From Acinetobacter sp. CS-2 (GTDB taxonomy: Bacteria > Pseudomonadota > Gammaproteobacteria > Pseudomonadales > Moraxellaceae), in contig NZ_CP067019.1 in NCBI RefSeq assembly GCF_016599715.1, positions 2,666,001 through 2,730,000 on the forward strand: a DNA stretch of 64,000 nt, given 5' to 3'. Every line of letters starts with the position of its first letter. The first letter of the stretch is position 1. Shown one piece after another: positions 18,919 to 27,908 of this stretch. The notes beneath the pieces are model-generated. The model had not been told where the DNA came from and made no database searches. It saw only the letters and a program-made list of their open reading frames with translations. Position numbers and translations under genes: made by a program.

Positions 18919-20589
18919 TTAAGCAGGTTCGGTAGGTATATGAAACAGCAATCGACCAGAGGCCAAGGTCTGCTCTGCATGGCAAAGCTCAAAACTGACT
19001 TTGTGCAATTTTCTGGTCAATTTCAGTTGCAACACCATATACGGTTGAATCAGGTCCTGAAATTTTAATTGCTCAAAACCGTTACACCATTCCAGCTCTG
19101 CCCAGCTCTGACGGGCAAAATGCTGGATAAAACCGATTTGTCCTACACCCGGAAAAATAGGTTTGCCGGGGAAATGCCCTTTAAAACATTCCAGCTCAGG
19201 TGAAAACTCCAAACGATAGCTGACCTGCTCTGACTCATGGTGCTGTTCCAGTACTATAGGCAACAACATCGGCTGAAATAAGGATTTCATGTAGTGTTTA
19301 TTCAGCTTGGATTGGGCATTTTGCGGTAATTGTGTCAAAAAACGCCACTGTCTTGGAATGGCAATGCCTTCCAGCTTGGCCTTTAACTGTGCTTTGATGG
19401 CTGCCACATATTGTGCTTTGGAGCCTTGCTGTAACTGCAATCTGGCCTGCTCTGACAATACCGCAACACAGGCTAAAATCTGACGATGTTCCCGTTCAAG
19501 AATCAGCACATGACACTGTACGATGTCATCCAGCTCGATAATTTTCTGCTCGATGGCATCCAGACTTAAACGTTTTTCTTCCAGTTTGACAATCCGGTCC
19601 AAGCGACCCAACACATGAAATGGACTTTTCAAATTGCCCGGCTCAATAACTTCGACCTTATCGCCAGTGAAAATCCAGTCTGCGCTAAAAGCATGATTGG
19701 TTCTAACTTGGAGTTCCTGCTGCTCACTGGCCTGAATATCGACATTGGCAAAAGGCATCCACAAGGCATCATCCTGCTGGCGATGGGCAATTCCCCCGGT
19801 TTCCGAACTGCCAAACACTTCGCTAATCGGTCTGTTTAAATAAGGACGCACTCCAGATTCCAGTTTCCCACCGGATGAATAAACGGTCAGGCAATCTTGC
19901 AACAAGACATCATGGGTCCAGCGCTTTAACAGGGCCGGACTGGAAATCACATAATTATCAATCTTGAATGTACTGAGTTTTTTCTGGATGTCGGCCACAT
20001 CTTCCGGAAAGGCCAACTGTGCCTGATAAAAACAGCGACCGCTTGCCAGTGGCCAGAGCAACTTAAACAGCAGGCCATAAATATGCTGATGGCTCACTGT
20101 GGCAATGGCAATCGCCTGCTCAGGCAACTGAAAACTGGCATCCAGCCCCTGTACTTCATTGAGCAACTGCCGCAAGCTGCGTGGAATTTTCTTCGGCTGC
20201 CCGGTGGAGCCTGAAGTGTAAAAATAAACCTGTGCCTGAGTCAGAAAGGCATCATCCAGATTGAGTTGAATCGGCTGGTTGTGGGAAGCAGCTACAGGCT
20301 GACGCTGTAAAAAATAAATGTTCTGTTCAGCCAGTTCTTTTTCTAAGTCACTGACCCGGTGCGGAGGTAGTAATACCTGTTTTTTGGCCAGCAGTGCCGC
20401 AAACAGCAGTACTAAAAACTGGTAACTGTCAGGTTCCCAAAGTGCCCAGCTGTTCTGTGCAAATAACTCAATGGCCTGGCTTTGTTGTATCACATCCTGC
20501 CAAAAATCCTGAAAGCGGATTTGGCTTAAATCAGGCTGAATGCACAGTGCTTTCTGTGAATGAAGATGACTTTGAAAATGACACAACAT
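18919..20589 (-). CDS. AMP-dependent acyl/aryl ligase fused to a hotdog dehydratase, APE operon
   Basis: The protein has 556 residues. Residues 1 to about 440 form an ANL adenylating domain with the phosphate loop YFYTSGSTGQPKKIPRSL (about 134-151), the motif FGSSETGGIAHRQ and the hinge phrase LGRLDRIVKLEEKRLSL. Residues about 455-556 are a FabA/FabZ-type hotdog with FKGHFPGKPIFPGVGQIGF, whose His fits the catalytic one. The ligase should load the aryl acid starter onto an acyl carrier protein; the second domain should dehydrate. In the published scheme these are two proteins (ApeH and ApeI in my recall). An accidental join is unlikely because the frame is continuous. Confidence 0.88.
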   Translation of the reverse strand: MLCHFQSHLHSQKALCIQPDLSQIRFQDFWQDVIQQSQAIELFAQNSWALWEPDSYQFLVLLFAALLAKKQVLLPPHRVSDLEKELAEQNIYFLQRQPVAASHNQPIQLNLDDAFLTQAQVYFYTSGSTGQPKKIPRSLRQLLNEVQGLDASFQLPEQAIAIATVSHQHIYGLLFKLLWPLASGRCFYQAQLAFPEDVADIQKKLSTFKIDNYVISSPALLKRWTHDVLLQDCLTVYSSGGKLESGVRPYLNRPISEVFGSSETGGIAHRQQDDALWMPFANVDIQASEQQELQVRTNHAFSADWIFTGDKVEVIEPGNLKSPFHVLGRLDRIVKLEEKRLSLDAIEQKIIELDDIVQCHVLILEREHRQILACVAVLSEQARLQLQQGSKAQYVAAIKAQLKAKLEGIAIPRQWRFLTQLPQNAQSKLNKHYMKSLFQPMLLPIVLEQHHESEQVSYRLEFSPELECFKGHFPGKPIFPGVGQIGFIQHFARQSWAELEWCNGFEQLKFQDLIQPYMVLQLKLTRKLHKVSFELCHAEQTLASGRLLFHIPTEPA

Positions 20590-20601
20590 AATATTCTATT
20601 T

Positions 20602-21156
20602 TTATTCCTGAATTTGATTTAAGCGCTGTTGCCGCTTACGCAAGATAAATTCGCCCAGTAATAGTAGCCCCATCAACACATAGGAAATAAAGCCGTTATA
20701 TAGCACCCAAGTCTGCATGGAAGCAAACAAGACTGTCGCCAAGGCAATCAAGGCATTCAATACAAAAAAACCGCACCACACCATGGTGACTTTACGGGTC
20801 CAGATCACGCCTGCTTCGGGTAAATCTGGTTCAGCCAACCGGGCAAAACGCTCAATCATGGACGGTGGACGGATTAAGGTCGAGGCAAAAATCATACATG
20901 CCCCGACACTCATCAACACCGGATACAGTTTCAGCCAGGCATGATCTTTTAAAATCAGGCTCAAGCTACCACACAAAATGGCAAAGCCAGTTAAAGGCCA
21001 CAGCAAGGCATTGCCCTTACTGAACAGGCGCAAGAGTCCCAAAACAATCAGCAGGCTGCTGACCCAGACATATTGTCCATGGGCCAGGCTATAGCCCACT
21101 AAAAAGGGATAAAGAAGCAAGCCAATTGCCACTATCCCTTTCAAGAGCCATTTCAT
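20602..21156 (-). CDS. COG4648-type multi-pass membrane protein, APE operon
   Basis: The protein has 184 residues and about six hydrophobic helices (for example GIVAIGLLLYPFLVGYSLAH near the start, and MVWCGFFVLNALIALATVLF around residues 129-148). The conserved-looking loop TLIRPPSMIERFARLAEPDL lies in the middle. Membrane proteins like this occur in APE clusters beside the acyl carrier proteins, but their role is not known. It overlaps the end of the second acyl carrier protein gene by 4 bases. It may be a membrane anchor for the synthesis complex. Confidence 0.75.
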   Translation of the reverse strand: MKWLLKGIVAIGLLLYPFLVGYSLAHGQYVWVSSLLIVLGLLRLFSKGNALLWPLTGFAILCGSLSLILKDHAWLKLYPVLMSVGACMIFASTLIRPPSMIERFARLAEPDLPEAGVIWTRKVTMVWCGFFVLNALIALATVLFASMQTWVLYNGFISYVLMGLLLLGEFILRKRQQRLNQIQE

Positions 21157-21401
21157 GCAGCAGACATGTTCTGAATTACGGTTACCACATCCTGCACAGT
21201 ACGGACATTCTTAAAATCTTCAGGATTGACCTGCTTGCCGGTCAGTTCCTTGATTTTGACCACCAGATCAATCGCATCAATACTGTCGACATCCAGATCG
21301 GTGGCTAAATTTGCATCCAGCTGCACATCTTCAGGGCTAATTTCAAACAGATCTTCCATCCATTCTCTAAGTTTTTCCAGTACTTGTTCCTGAGTTAGCA
21401 T
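21153..21401 (-). CDS. Acyl carrier protein 2, APE operon
   Basis: The protein has 82 residues, an acidic four-helix carrier. The phosphopantetheine-binding Ser is in DLDVDSIDAIDLVVKI (about residue 39). It overlaps the next gene by 4 bases. With the first carrier protein it forms the pair typical of APE clusters, one probably for starter loading and one for elongation. The activating phosphopantetheinyl transferase is not in this window. Confidence 0.93.
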   Translation of the reverse strand: MLTQEQVLEKLREWMEDLFEISPEDVQLDANLATDLDVDSIDAIDLVVKIKELTGKQVNPEDFKNVRTVQDVVTVIQNMSAA

Positions 21402-21410
21402 GACTACCTC

Positions 21411-21671
21411 TTATACCTGTTGCTGTGCTTCAACCAAAGCAACCAAGCTCTGAATTGATTTAAAATGTTGTTTGGTTTCGGCCGATTCAGCATTCAAATG
21501 AATGTTGTAACGCTTTTTCAAAGCCAGGCCAAGTTCCAGGGCATCAATAGAATCCAGACCCAAACCATCGCCAAATAAAGGGGCATCGGTGTCAATATCT
21601 TCTATGCTGATGTCCTCAAGGGCTAGAACATCAATAATCATTTGCTTTAATTCATCAGCAAGATTGCTCAT
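21411..21671 (-). CDS. Acyl carrier protein 1, APE operon
   Basis: The protein has 86 residues. The carrier motif is GLGLDSIDALELGLALKKRY with the attachment Ser in GLDSIDAL (about residue 39). Its start overlaps the stop of the preceding acyltransferase by 4 bases. It differs clearly from the second carrier protein around the Ser (GLDS against DVDS), so the two probably have different partners. Confidence 0.93.
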   Translation of the reverse strand: MSNLADELKQMIIDVLALEDISIEDIDTDAPLFGDGLGLDSIDALELGLALKKRYNIHLNAESAETKQHFKSIQSLVALVEAQQQV

Positions 21672-22477
21672 TTTTTAGATAACTCTTGGTTAAAAAATTG
21701 GTGTAATTGATGATTGAGCTGACGCACATTTTTGGGATTTACGCTGGCATCTTCCAAAAGATCATCGACTTGAATGGCATCTAGTACCTTCACCTGAATA
21801 TGAAAGGGCTGTGAAGGAATGTGATACCACTTTTCATTCTTGGTTAAGGTTGAAGGGGTACAGCTAATCAGCACCGGACGAATCGGCACATTGGCGCGAA
21901 TGGCAATATTGGCCGCCCCACGCTGAAACTCATTCAGCAACTCGCCTTTGGCGGTCCGTGTTCCTTCCGGAAAAATCAGCAGCGATGCCGCCTGATCCTG
22001 CCGGAGCTTTTCCACGCAGTCATGAATAAATTGCTCAGAACCGGCATTTAAAATATAACCGGCACTCTGTACCGGACCTTTGGTAAAGGGATTCGACCAC
22101 AGTGCTTGCTTGACCACACAGTTGGCCTGCTCCATCAGCCCGATCAGCACCACCACATCCACCAGTGTCGGATGATTGGCAATCACCAGTTCCTGCTGAC
22201 TGTGCTGTAATTTTTCCAACCCTTCGATGTCATAGGTCATAATTCCCAGTTTGACCATCATTTCGGTAAAGCCCTTGAAACTATGCTTAATCACCTTTTG
22301 CGCACGCTGCTGACGCAAGTCCGGATTGCGGGTCGATAAATTTACCAAAGGGGCAACCAGTCCGCCAATGGCCACACCGCCAATACCAAAACTGGCAAAA
22401 CTAAACCCGGTTGCACCCACACGCCACAGGTAGTTGGCTTTTTGTTTAAGTTGATCTGGTTTTAACATGTTTGCCAC
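21668..22477 (-). CDS. 1-acylglycerol-3-phosphate acyltransferase-like (PlsC-type), APE operon
   Basis: The protein has 269 residues. The PlsC boxes are present: H-x4-D in VIANHPTLVDVVVL and FPEGTRTAKGEL. A hydrophobic segment near the start (ATGFSFASFGIGGVAIGGL) suggests membrane attachment. It overlaps the upstream gene by 16 bases and the first carrier protein gene by 4. It may transfer an acyl chain from a carrier protein to the lipid anchor. Two acyltransferase types in one operon (PlsC-like here, LpxL-like at 17238-18167) point to a product with at least two acyl links. Confidence 0.88.
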   Translation of the reverse strand: MANMLKPDQLKQKANYLWRVGATGFSFASFGIGGVAIGGLVAPLVNLSTRNPDLRQQRAQKVIKHSFKGFTEMMVKLGIMTYDIEGLEKLQHSQQELVIANHPTLVDVVVLIGLMEQANCVVKQALWSNPFTKGPVQSAGYILNAGSEQFIHDCVEKLRQDQAASLLIFPEGTRTAKGELLNEFQRGAANIAIRANVPIRPVLISCTPSTLTKNEKWYHIPSQPFHIQVKVLDAIQVDDLLEDASVNPKNVRQLNHQLHQFFNQELSKK

Positions 22478-23100
22478 GCCTGAGTATGCAGGGGAACTTG
22501 ATTCTGTGCAGATTGCTGCCAGAAATCATGAAAATTTAGTGCGTCTTTATATTTATGGCAATGATTGCCTAGTGCTTGCATATCCAGTTGCAGGTTGGGT
22601 GCGTCAAGACCAACAATTGCCGACATGGCAAAGGCTGTAAAAGGCTCAGCTTCCTGATAAAGTGCCGGTAATGCCTCGTCGTAATACACCACCAGAACGC
22701 GTGGATTCGGTTGCGTTGTGGTTTTTAACCAGGCATAGGCTTCAATCAGCGCTTCACTCCACGAAGCCGCCAGACTGGTCGACGGGGTCGCATCCTGACA
22801 CAAAATCGAATATAACCCGGCAATCGCATTATGCACCGAAGTGGAAAACTGGGTGGGTGATGGCGTCTGATCTTGCAGCACATCGGCCAGAATGTTTAAA
22901 GTTTTATGTTCATCGCCATATTGCGAAGCCCAAACAATATAATCTGCCCGTTCAGCATTCAGCGATTGAATGGCACTGCTTAAAGCGAGTTTGGCAATCC
23001 CTGACAAACGTCTGCGCTGCATGGCTGGAATTTGTTCTAAGGCGGCAACTGTTTCATCGGCACGACTTATGCACAGTTGTGACACATTGATTTGAAGCAT
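22462..23100 (-). CDS. Ketosynthase-like N-terminal-domain protein, APE operon (first gene)
   Basis: The protein has 212 residues, about half a normal ketosynthase. The part FSTSVHNAIAGLYSILCQ and WASQYGDEHKTLNILADVL fit the 'ketoacyl-synthase 2' domain found in APE clusters. The catalytic Cys of true ketosynthases is not present at the expected place, so it is probably non-catalytic, acting as partner or starter-selecting subunit. It is the first gene of the operon; the promoter is predicted at 23158-23187. Confidence 0.8.
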   Translation of the reverse strand: MLQINVSQLCISRADETVAALEQIPAMQRRRLSGIAKLALSSAIQSLNAERADYIVWASQYGDEHKTLNILADVLQDQTPSPTQFSTSVHNAIAGLYSILCQDATPSTSLAASWSEALIEAYAWLKTTTQPNPRVLVVYYDEALPALYQEAEPFTAFAMSAIVGLDAPNLQLDMQALGNHCHKYKDALNFHDFWQQSAQNQVPLHTQAWQTC

Positions 23101-23157
23101 TGCCCTAATTTTCCATACCCAAAAATATTTTAGCTCGAGGCTATTTTAATTGGCGGG

Positions 23158-23187
23158 ATTATAGCATTTGTAATAAAAATTACACAA
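23158..23187 (-). promoter_or_regulatory. Predicted sigma-70 promoter of the APE operon
   Basis: On the minus strand TTGTGT (23187-23182) and TATAAT (23163-23158) are separated by 18 bases. TATAAT is a perfect -10 and lies 58 bases before the first ATG at 23100. No regulator gene is adjacent. Confidence 0.55.
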
Positions 23188-23278
23188 AACGTATCTTGTA
23201 TAATATCAATTATTTAAATTTATATTTTTGATTTCATTGTTTATTTTATTTGAAAACCCTTAAAAAATTGATCAAACA

Positions 23279-23311
23279 TAAAAAAACCAGCAACAGGTGT
23301 TGCTGGTTTTT
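23279..23311. terminator. Bidirectional terminator downstream of relA
   Basis: AACCAGCAAC (23285-23294), loop AGGT, GTTGCTGGTT (23299-23308), with A-run on the left and T-run on the right. For relA (minus strand) the T-tract is the complement of the A-run. It also isolates the APE promoter region. Confidence 0.85.
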
Positions 23312-23333
23312 ATTGCATCAGTGCAATATTGAA

Positions 23334-25640
23334 TTAATTTCCTTGTACCAAACGGCGCGCACTGATAATGCCCGGCTGTTGTTCCAAACGTGCCAAAAGA
23401 CGTGATAACTGGGCCAAACCTTTAACCTCAATCAACAGTTTCATATTGGCAATACCGTCCGCTTCAGAAATGGTATTTACCTGACGAATATTGATCTGAT
23501 CGGAGAAAATCACTTGCGTGAGGTCTTTGAGCAGACCGCGACGGTCATAGGCTTCCACCACAATCTGTACACTTTGGCCACGGGTAGGCTGCATTTCCCA
23601 ATCCGCTTCGACAGCACGCTCAGGTTCCTGAGAAATCATGCGTACATAATCTGGACAGGCCACCTTGTGAATACTGACGCCACGATTCAGGGTTATATAA
23701 CCGCCAATCGATTCGCCATGTACCGGCTGACAACATTGGGCAATATGCAGTTCCACATTGTCCAAACCATCAATTAAAATGCCATGTGCAGACAAGGTAT
23801 GGCTAGCACGCGGATTCAAGGTCGGTTTGAGTACCAGTTCAGGCTCGTCCTGACCGATATGCATATGACGGTTGACCTGATTGATCAAGGAATGCAGGCT
23901 AATGTCGCCATTCACCAGTCCAATCAGAATGTCTTCACCCAACTTAACATTGAAGTGATTGCAATAGTCACTTAAATCAATACTTTTCGGGTGAATCGCC
24001 AGACGTGAAAGCTCTTTATTGAGAATTTCACGGCCTACTTCCAGATTTTTACTGCGGTCTTGCTGCCTGAACCAGTGACGTAACTTATCCCGTGCCCGGG
24101 CGGTTTTAATGTAGCCTAGTGAATTGACCAACCAGTCCCGGTTCGGCTCGCGATCTTTTTTGGTTAAGATTTCAACCTGCTCACCGGTTTTCAGAGTATA
24201 GGTCAGCGGCACATAGCGCTGGTTAACGCGTGCTGCATAACATTTGTTACCCACTTCAGTATGCACGTGATAGGCAAAATCCAAAACAGTCGAACCACGC
24301 GGTAACTCTTTGATATCGCCATCACGGCTAAACACATAAATTTTTTCAAAGCCTTCAAAATCTTGAATCTGTTCAAAATTCTCTGGTTCATCATCTACTT
24401 TATGCGCACTGGCATCATTACGTTCCTGATAATGTTCCAGTACAGCACGCAATGAATGCAAACGATGATTGAAGGAATGGTCGGTATTTTTAGCACCTTC
24501 TTTATAGTTGAAGTGCGAACATACCCCAAGCTCGGCTTCTTCATGCATATCCTTGGTCCGGATTTGCACTTCAAGCGACTTATTCTCGGCAATCACGGCA
24601 GTATGCAATGAACGGTAGCCATTGGCCTTCGGGTTGGTAATGTAATCATCAAACTGATGCGGAATATGACGCCAGATTTGATGCACAATACCCAAGGAGT
24701 GATAACATTCGGGTACAGTTTTAACTAAAACCCGCACTGCACGAATATCATAGAGCTGGTCAAAGCTTAAGTTCTTGCTTTTCATTTTTCGATAAATCGA
24801 ATAAATGTGCTTCACCCGACCGCTAATCTCGGCTTCAATCCCATGGCTGGCCAGTTCAGTTTTCAGTTTATCAATCACAAACTGAATGTACTGCTCACGC
24901 TCCAAGCGCTTCTCATTCAGCAATGAGGCAATTTCTTTATAGCGCTCCGGGGCCAGATAACGGAAAGCGAGATCTTCCAGCTCCCATTTAAGCTGGGCAA
25001 TTCCAAGACGGTGTGCCAAAGGCGAGTAAATGGTCAGAATCTCGCGTGCCACCCGCTCCTGACGTTCTCGAGAAGCCTGGGTCAGTTCACGCAAGGCATA
25101 GGTACGTTCGGCCAGCTTGATCAGCACCACACGAACATCTTCGGTCACGGCAATCAGCATTTTATAAATGCCACTTAAATGTTCGCGCTGGTTGTTATTA
25201 AAATGATCTTCCAGACGCTTGTTCTTTTCAATCAGCTCGGACAGCTTACCCATCGCCAGTGTCCCTTGCACCAGACTATAGACTTGCTCACCAAAATGTT
25301 GCTGTACTTCTTCCAGCGTCATCACGCCTTCACGAACGCTACGATACAGCATTGCGGCAGACAAGGTCGCTTCATCGACATGCAGATGCGCCAGAATATC
25401 GGCCATTTCAATGCCGGTATAAAAGGTATTGGAACGATGGTTGACCGTACTTTGCAGTTCTTTCTGCAAAGTTAAATGCGCTACATCTTCGAGTTGTTTT
25501 AGCGCCGTATCATCTAATATGCCACGAACCCGATTTAACCATTCAGCCAAATCTTGTCGAGCTTGTTCGGCATGTTCTACAGTCGCTTCCTCCGACAACT
25601 CATTGAGACGTCCAGGAAGCTGCTCACGTACTGTGACCAT
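23334..25640 (-). CDS. relA: GTP pyrophosphokinase RelA ((p)ppGpp synthetase I)
   Basis: The protein has 768 residues, the usual size of RelA. The region of the hydrolase domain lacks the His-Asp signature (DEATLSAAMLYRSVREG), so only synthesis is expected. The synthetase core is in RVKHIYSIYRKMKSKNLSFD through LYDIRAVRVLVKTVPECYHS and NGYRSLHTAVI. A TGS domain follows (VFSRDGDIKELPRGSTVLDF), then a Cys-His region (ELHIAQCCQPVHGESIGGY) and a C-terminal ACT domain (VVEAYDRRGLLKDLTQVIF). It responds to uncharged tRNA on the ribosome. The gap to the upstream rlmD is 29 bases, so they may be transcribed together. Confidence 0.96.
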   Translation of the reverse strand: MVTVREQLPGRLNELSEEATVEHAEQARQDLAEWLNRVRGILDDTALKQLEDVAHLTLQKELQSTVNHRSNTFYTGIEMADILAHLHVDEATLSAAMLYRSVREGVMTLEEVQQHFGEQVYSLVQGTLAMGKLSELIEKNKRLEDHFNNNQREHLSGIYKMLIAVTEDVRVVLIKLAERTYALRELTQASRERQERVAREILTIYSPLAHRLGIAQLKWELEDLAFRYLAPERYKEIASLLNEKRLEREQYIQFVIDKLKTELASHGIEAEISGRVKHIYSIYRKMKSKNLSFDQLYDIRAVRVLVKTVPECYHSLGIVHQIWRHIPHQFDDYITNPKANGYRSLHTAVIAENKSLEVQIRTKDMHEEAELGVCSHFNYKEGAKNTDHSFNHRLHSLRAVLEHYQERNDASAHKVDDEPENFEQIQDFEGFEKIYVFSRDGDIKELPRGSTVLDFAYHVHTEVGNKCYAARVNQRYVPLTYTLKTGEQVEILTKKDREPNRDWLVNSLGYIKTARARDKLRHWFRQQDRSKNLEVGREILNKELSRLAIHPKSIDLSDYCNHFNVKLGEDILIGLVNGDISLHSLINQVNRHMHIGQDEPELVLKPTLNPRASHTLSAHGILIDGLDNVELHIAQCCQPVHGESIGGYITLNRGVSIHKVACPDYVRMISQEPERAVEADWEMQPTRGQSVQIVVEAYDRRGLLKDLTQVIFSDQINIRQVNTISEADGIANMKLLIEVKGLAQLSRLLARLEQQPGIISARRLVQGN

Positions 25641-25669
25641 ACCCTACTCCTACTTTTTTACACTTCATA

Positions 25670-27061
25670 TTATAAATCGTTTATTTCGTTGTATTTTTCG
25701 AATAAGGCAATAGATTCAACATGTCCCGTATGGGTAAACATATCCATTACCCCAGCCTTTCTTAATCGATAACCATGTTTCACCAGCACACCCGCGTCTC
25801 GCGCCAATGTGGCAGGATTACATGATACATAAACGATTCTTTTCGCACCAAATTTGGGCACATAATACATTATTTCCTCCGCCCCTGAGCGTGGAGGATC
25901 AATCAATAATGCATCAAATCCCTGATTTGCCCAAGAATGATGCGAAAAATCTTTTGTTAAATCTTGTGAATAAAATTTTACGTGATGCATACCGTTTTTC
26001 TTGGCATTTTCTGCACCACGTCGAACCATGTCTTCACTTCCCTCCACAGCAACCACTTTTCCGGTTTCACCGACACAACGAGCCAAGGGTAAGGAAAAGT
26101 TTCCTAAACCACAAAACAGGTCGAGTACACGTTCACCTTGCTGTAATTGAAGCAAATCACATGCCAGCTTCACCATCTGAGGATTAATGGTGGAGTTAAC
26201 CTGAGTAAAATCAAGCGGATTAAAGCCAAATTTCACATCAAATTCATCTAAAGCATAATGCAAACGCATGTCAGCTGTCGGATCATCGACACGATGCAAA
26301 CTGTCGCTGCCCGCAGGCTGCAAATACAGTTGCCACTGTCTGTTTAACGCAAACTGTTTTAATCGGTTGACATCATCGGATGACAATTTTTCAGTATGGC
26401 GAACCAGCAGTGCAATATCCTCATCACCCATGTCCAATTCTACATGACCAATCGCTGCTTTGCCCTTTAGACTTTCGAGTAACTCTCTCAAAACCTGAAT
26501 AGAACCGAACTCACGATCTAACACCATACAATGCTCAATCGGCGTCAGTTTATTGCTCTGACGTTCACGAAAACCCACCACCAACTGATCTTTAGCTGGA
26601 ATATAACGCACGCCGATACGCGCTTTACGACGGTAGTCTTCACGTTGTGAACGTAACGGCGTGAGCCATTGTTCAGGCTGGATGCCGGCAAAATGTTCCA
26701 GATGCGACTTCAAGACTTCCTGCTTGAGCCGAATTTGTTCATCTTCTTTGATGTGCTGCATATTACAACCACCACAGACACCAAAATGCGGGCATTGCGG
26801 CTGAACACGCAAATGCGAAGGATCACTCAGAACCTCCACACAATCGGCTTCTTCTAAACGTTTCACCACATGGGTAATTTGCACTCTAACCGTCTCCCCC
26901 GGCAAGGCATAGGCAATAAAAACTTTTTTACCGCACTTGTCACTCGGATGATCGGGATGCGATCCATAGTGCGCGATTCCCCGTCCTTCATGTGAAAGAG
27001 ACTCAACCTGAAACGTGTAAATCGGATGCTGAGCTGGACGTGGCTTGGTTCTATGTTTCAT
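25670..27061 (-). CDS. rlmD: 23S rRNA (uracil-1939-C5)-methyltransferase
   Basis: The protein has 463 residues. An N-terminal TRAM domain ([19 protein letters not shown]) is followed by an iron-sulfur cluster motif, [14 protein letters not shown], with a further Cys in IEHCMVLD. The methyltransferase part has [14 protein letters not shown] for S-adenosylmethionine binding, the DPPRSGAEE motif and the catalytic Cys in [11 protein letters not shown]. The RlmD (RumA) subgroup is favoured because of the four-Cys cluster and TRAM domain. It is placed 29 bases before relA, the E. coli order. Confidence 0.95.
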   Translation of the reverse strand: MKHRTKPRPAQHPIYTFQVESLSHEGRGIAHYGSHPDHPSDKCGKKVFIAYALPGETVRVQITHVVKRLEEADCVEVLSDPSHLRVQPQCPHFGVCGGCNMQHIKEDEQIRLKQEVLKSHLEHFAGIQPEQWLTPLRSQREDYRRKARIGVRYIPAKDQLVVGFRERQSNKLTPIEHCMVLDREFGSIQVLRELLESLKGKAAIGHVELDMGDEDIALLVRHTEKLSSDDVNRLKQFALNRQWQLYLQPAGSDSLHRVDDPTADMRLHYALDEFDVKFGFNPLDFTQVNSTINPQMVKLACDLLQLQQGERVLDLFCGLGNFSLPLARCVGETGKVVAVEGSEDMVRRGAENAKKNGMHHVKFYSQDLTKDFSHHSWANQGFDALLIDPPRSGAEEIMYYVPKFGAKRIVYVSCNPATLARDAGVLVKHGYRLRKAGVMDMFTHTGHVESIALFEKYNEINDL

Positions 27062-27067
27062 GTATAC

Positions 27068-27889
27068 CTAGGGTGTGGGAGAGATAAAATCTGTGGCGGT
27101 AAACTCGGTATGTTGTGAAGTTTCACGCCATACCTGAAGAAAATCTGCATGTTGCGGTTGATGCTGTAAATACTGGATAGTGGTCTGAACCCAATAACGG
27201 TGATCGTCACTAAGTAACTGCCCCTTGAGCAATAACCAGCGCAAGTAGATCAGCCAGGTATTCAGCACATCCCCTTCACAGTAGCTGGTCAATTTTAACC
27301 ACTGCTGTTCACGGACATATTCTGGAACATGGTAAGCACCATCACCGCGCTTGCCCGGGAAACCGAGTAAGTGGGCCACATCATCCAGCTTCTGGAAATG
27401 ACGGCCATTGAACATAGCCATGACATCCATCAAATCGACATGGCGCTGATGGTAACGGTTCTGGTAATTATTATAACGCTTTTGCTGGTCAATTTCGCCC
27501 TGATCAAACAAACTCGGTGCCGATAGACCATGATACATGGCACGGAATAGAATCACCGGCAAATCAAATTGTGAACCGTTCCAGCTCACCAGGGTCGGAT
27601 GGCGCTTGTCAAAAATGGACAGGAATTTTTTTAAAATCTCTGCTTCGCCGTATTGCTCACGGCTAAATGAAAACAGTTTCATGGCACCATTTTCGTCAAT
27701 CCAGAGACCAGAAATACAGACAATTTCATGCAGCGGCAAACGCTGGAAATCCATGCCGGATTCCTGACGGCGCAGTTTCATTAACGCCTGCTCAAGATCT
27801 GCTTCGGGCAAATCCAGATGATATAAATGCGCACCTGACTTTAAATCAGTCAGCGTTTCGATATCAAAAATCAAGACAGGTAGGCGCAT
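27068..27889 (-). CDS. Predicted 3'-5' exonuclease, PolB-like
   Basis: The protein has 273 residues of the DnaQ-like superfamily, DNA_pol_B_exo2 type. ExoI is IFDIETLTDLKSG with Asp and Glu. ExoII is LVSWNGSQFDLPVILFRA with Asn/Asp. ExoIII is TSYCEGDVLNTWLIYLRW with Asp. A longer variable part at the C-terminus follows. Substrate unknown; probably single-stranded DNA or RNA processing. It sits 6 bases before rlmD and 19 bases after cysM on the same strand, so the four genes may form one unit. Confidence 0.85.
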   Translation of the reverse strand: MRLPVLIFDIETLTDLKSGAHLYHLDLPEADLEQALMKLRRQESGMDFQRLPLHEIVCISGLWIDENGAMKLFSFSREQYGEAEILKKFLSIFDKRHPTLVSWNGSQFDLPVILFRAMYHGLSAPSLFDQGEIDQQKRYNNYQNRYHQRHVDLMDVMAMFNGRHFQKLDDVAHLLGFPGKRGDGAYHVPEYVREQQWLKLTSYCEGDVLNTWLIYLRWLLLKGQLLSDDHRYWVQTTIQYLQHQPQHADFLQVWRETSQHTEFTATDFISPTP

Positions 27890-27908
27890 TTCATCTCACA
27901 GTTTTTAA

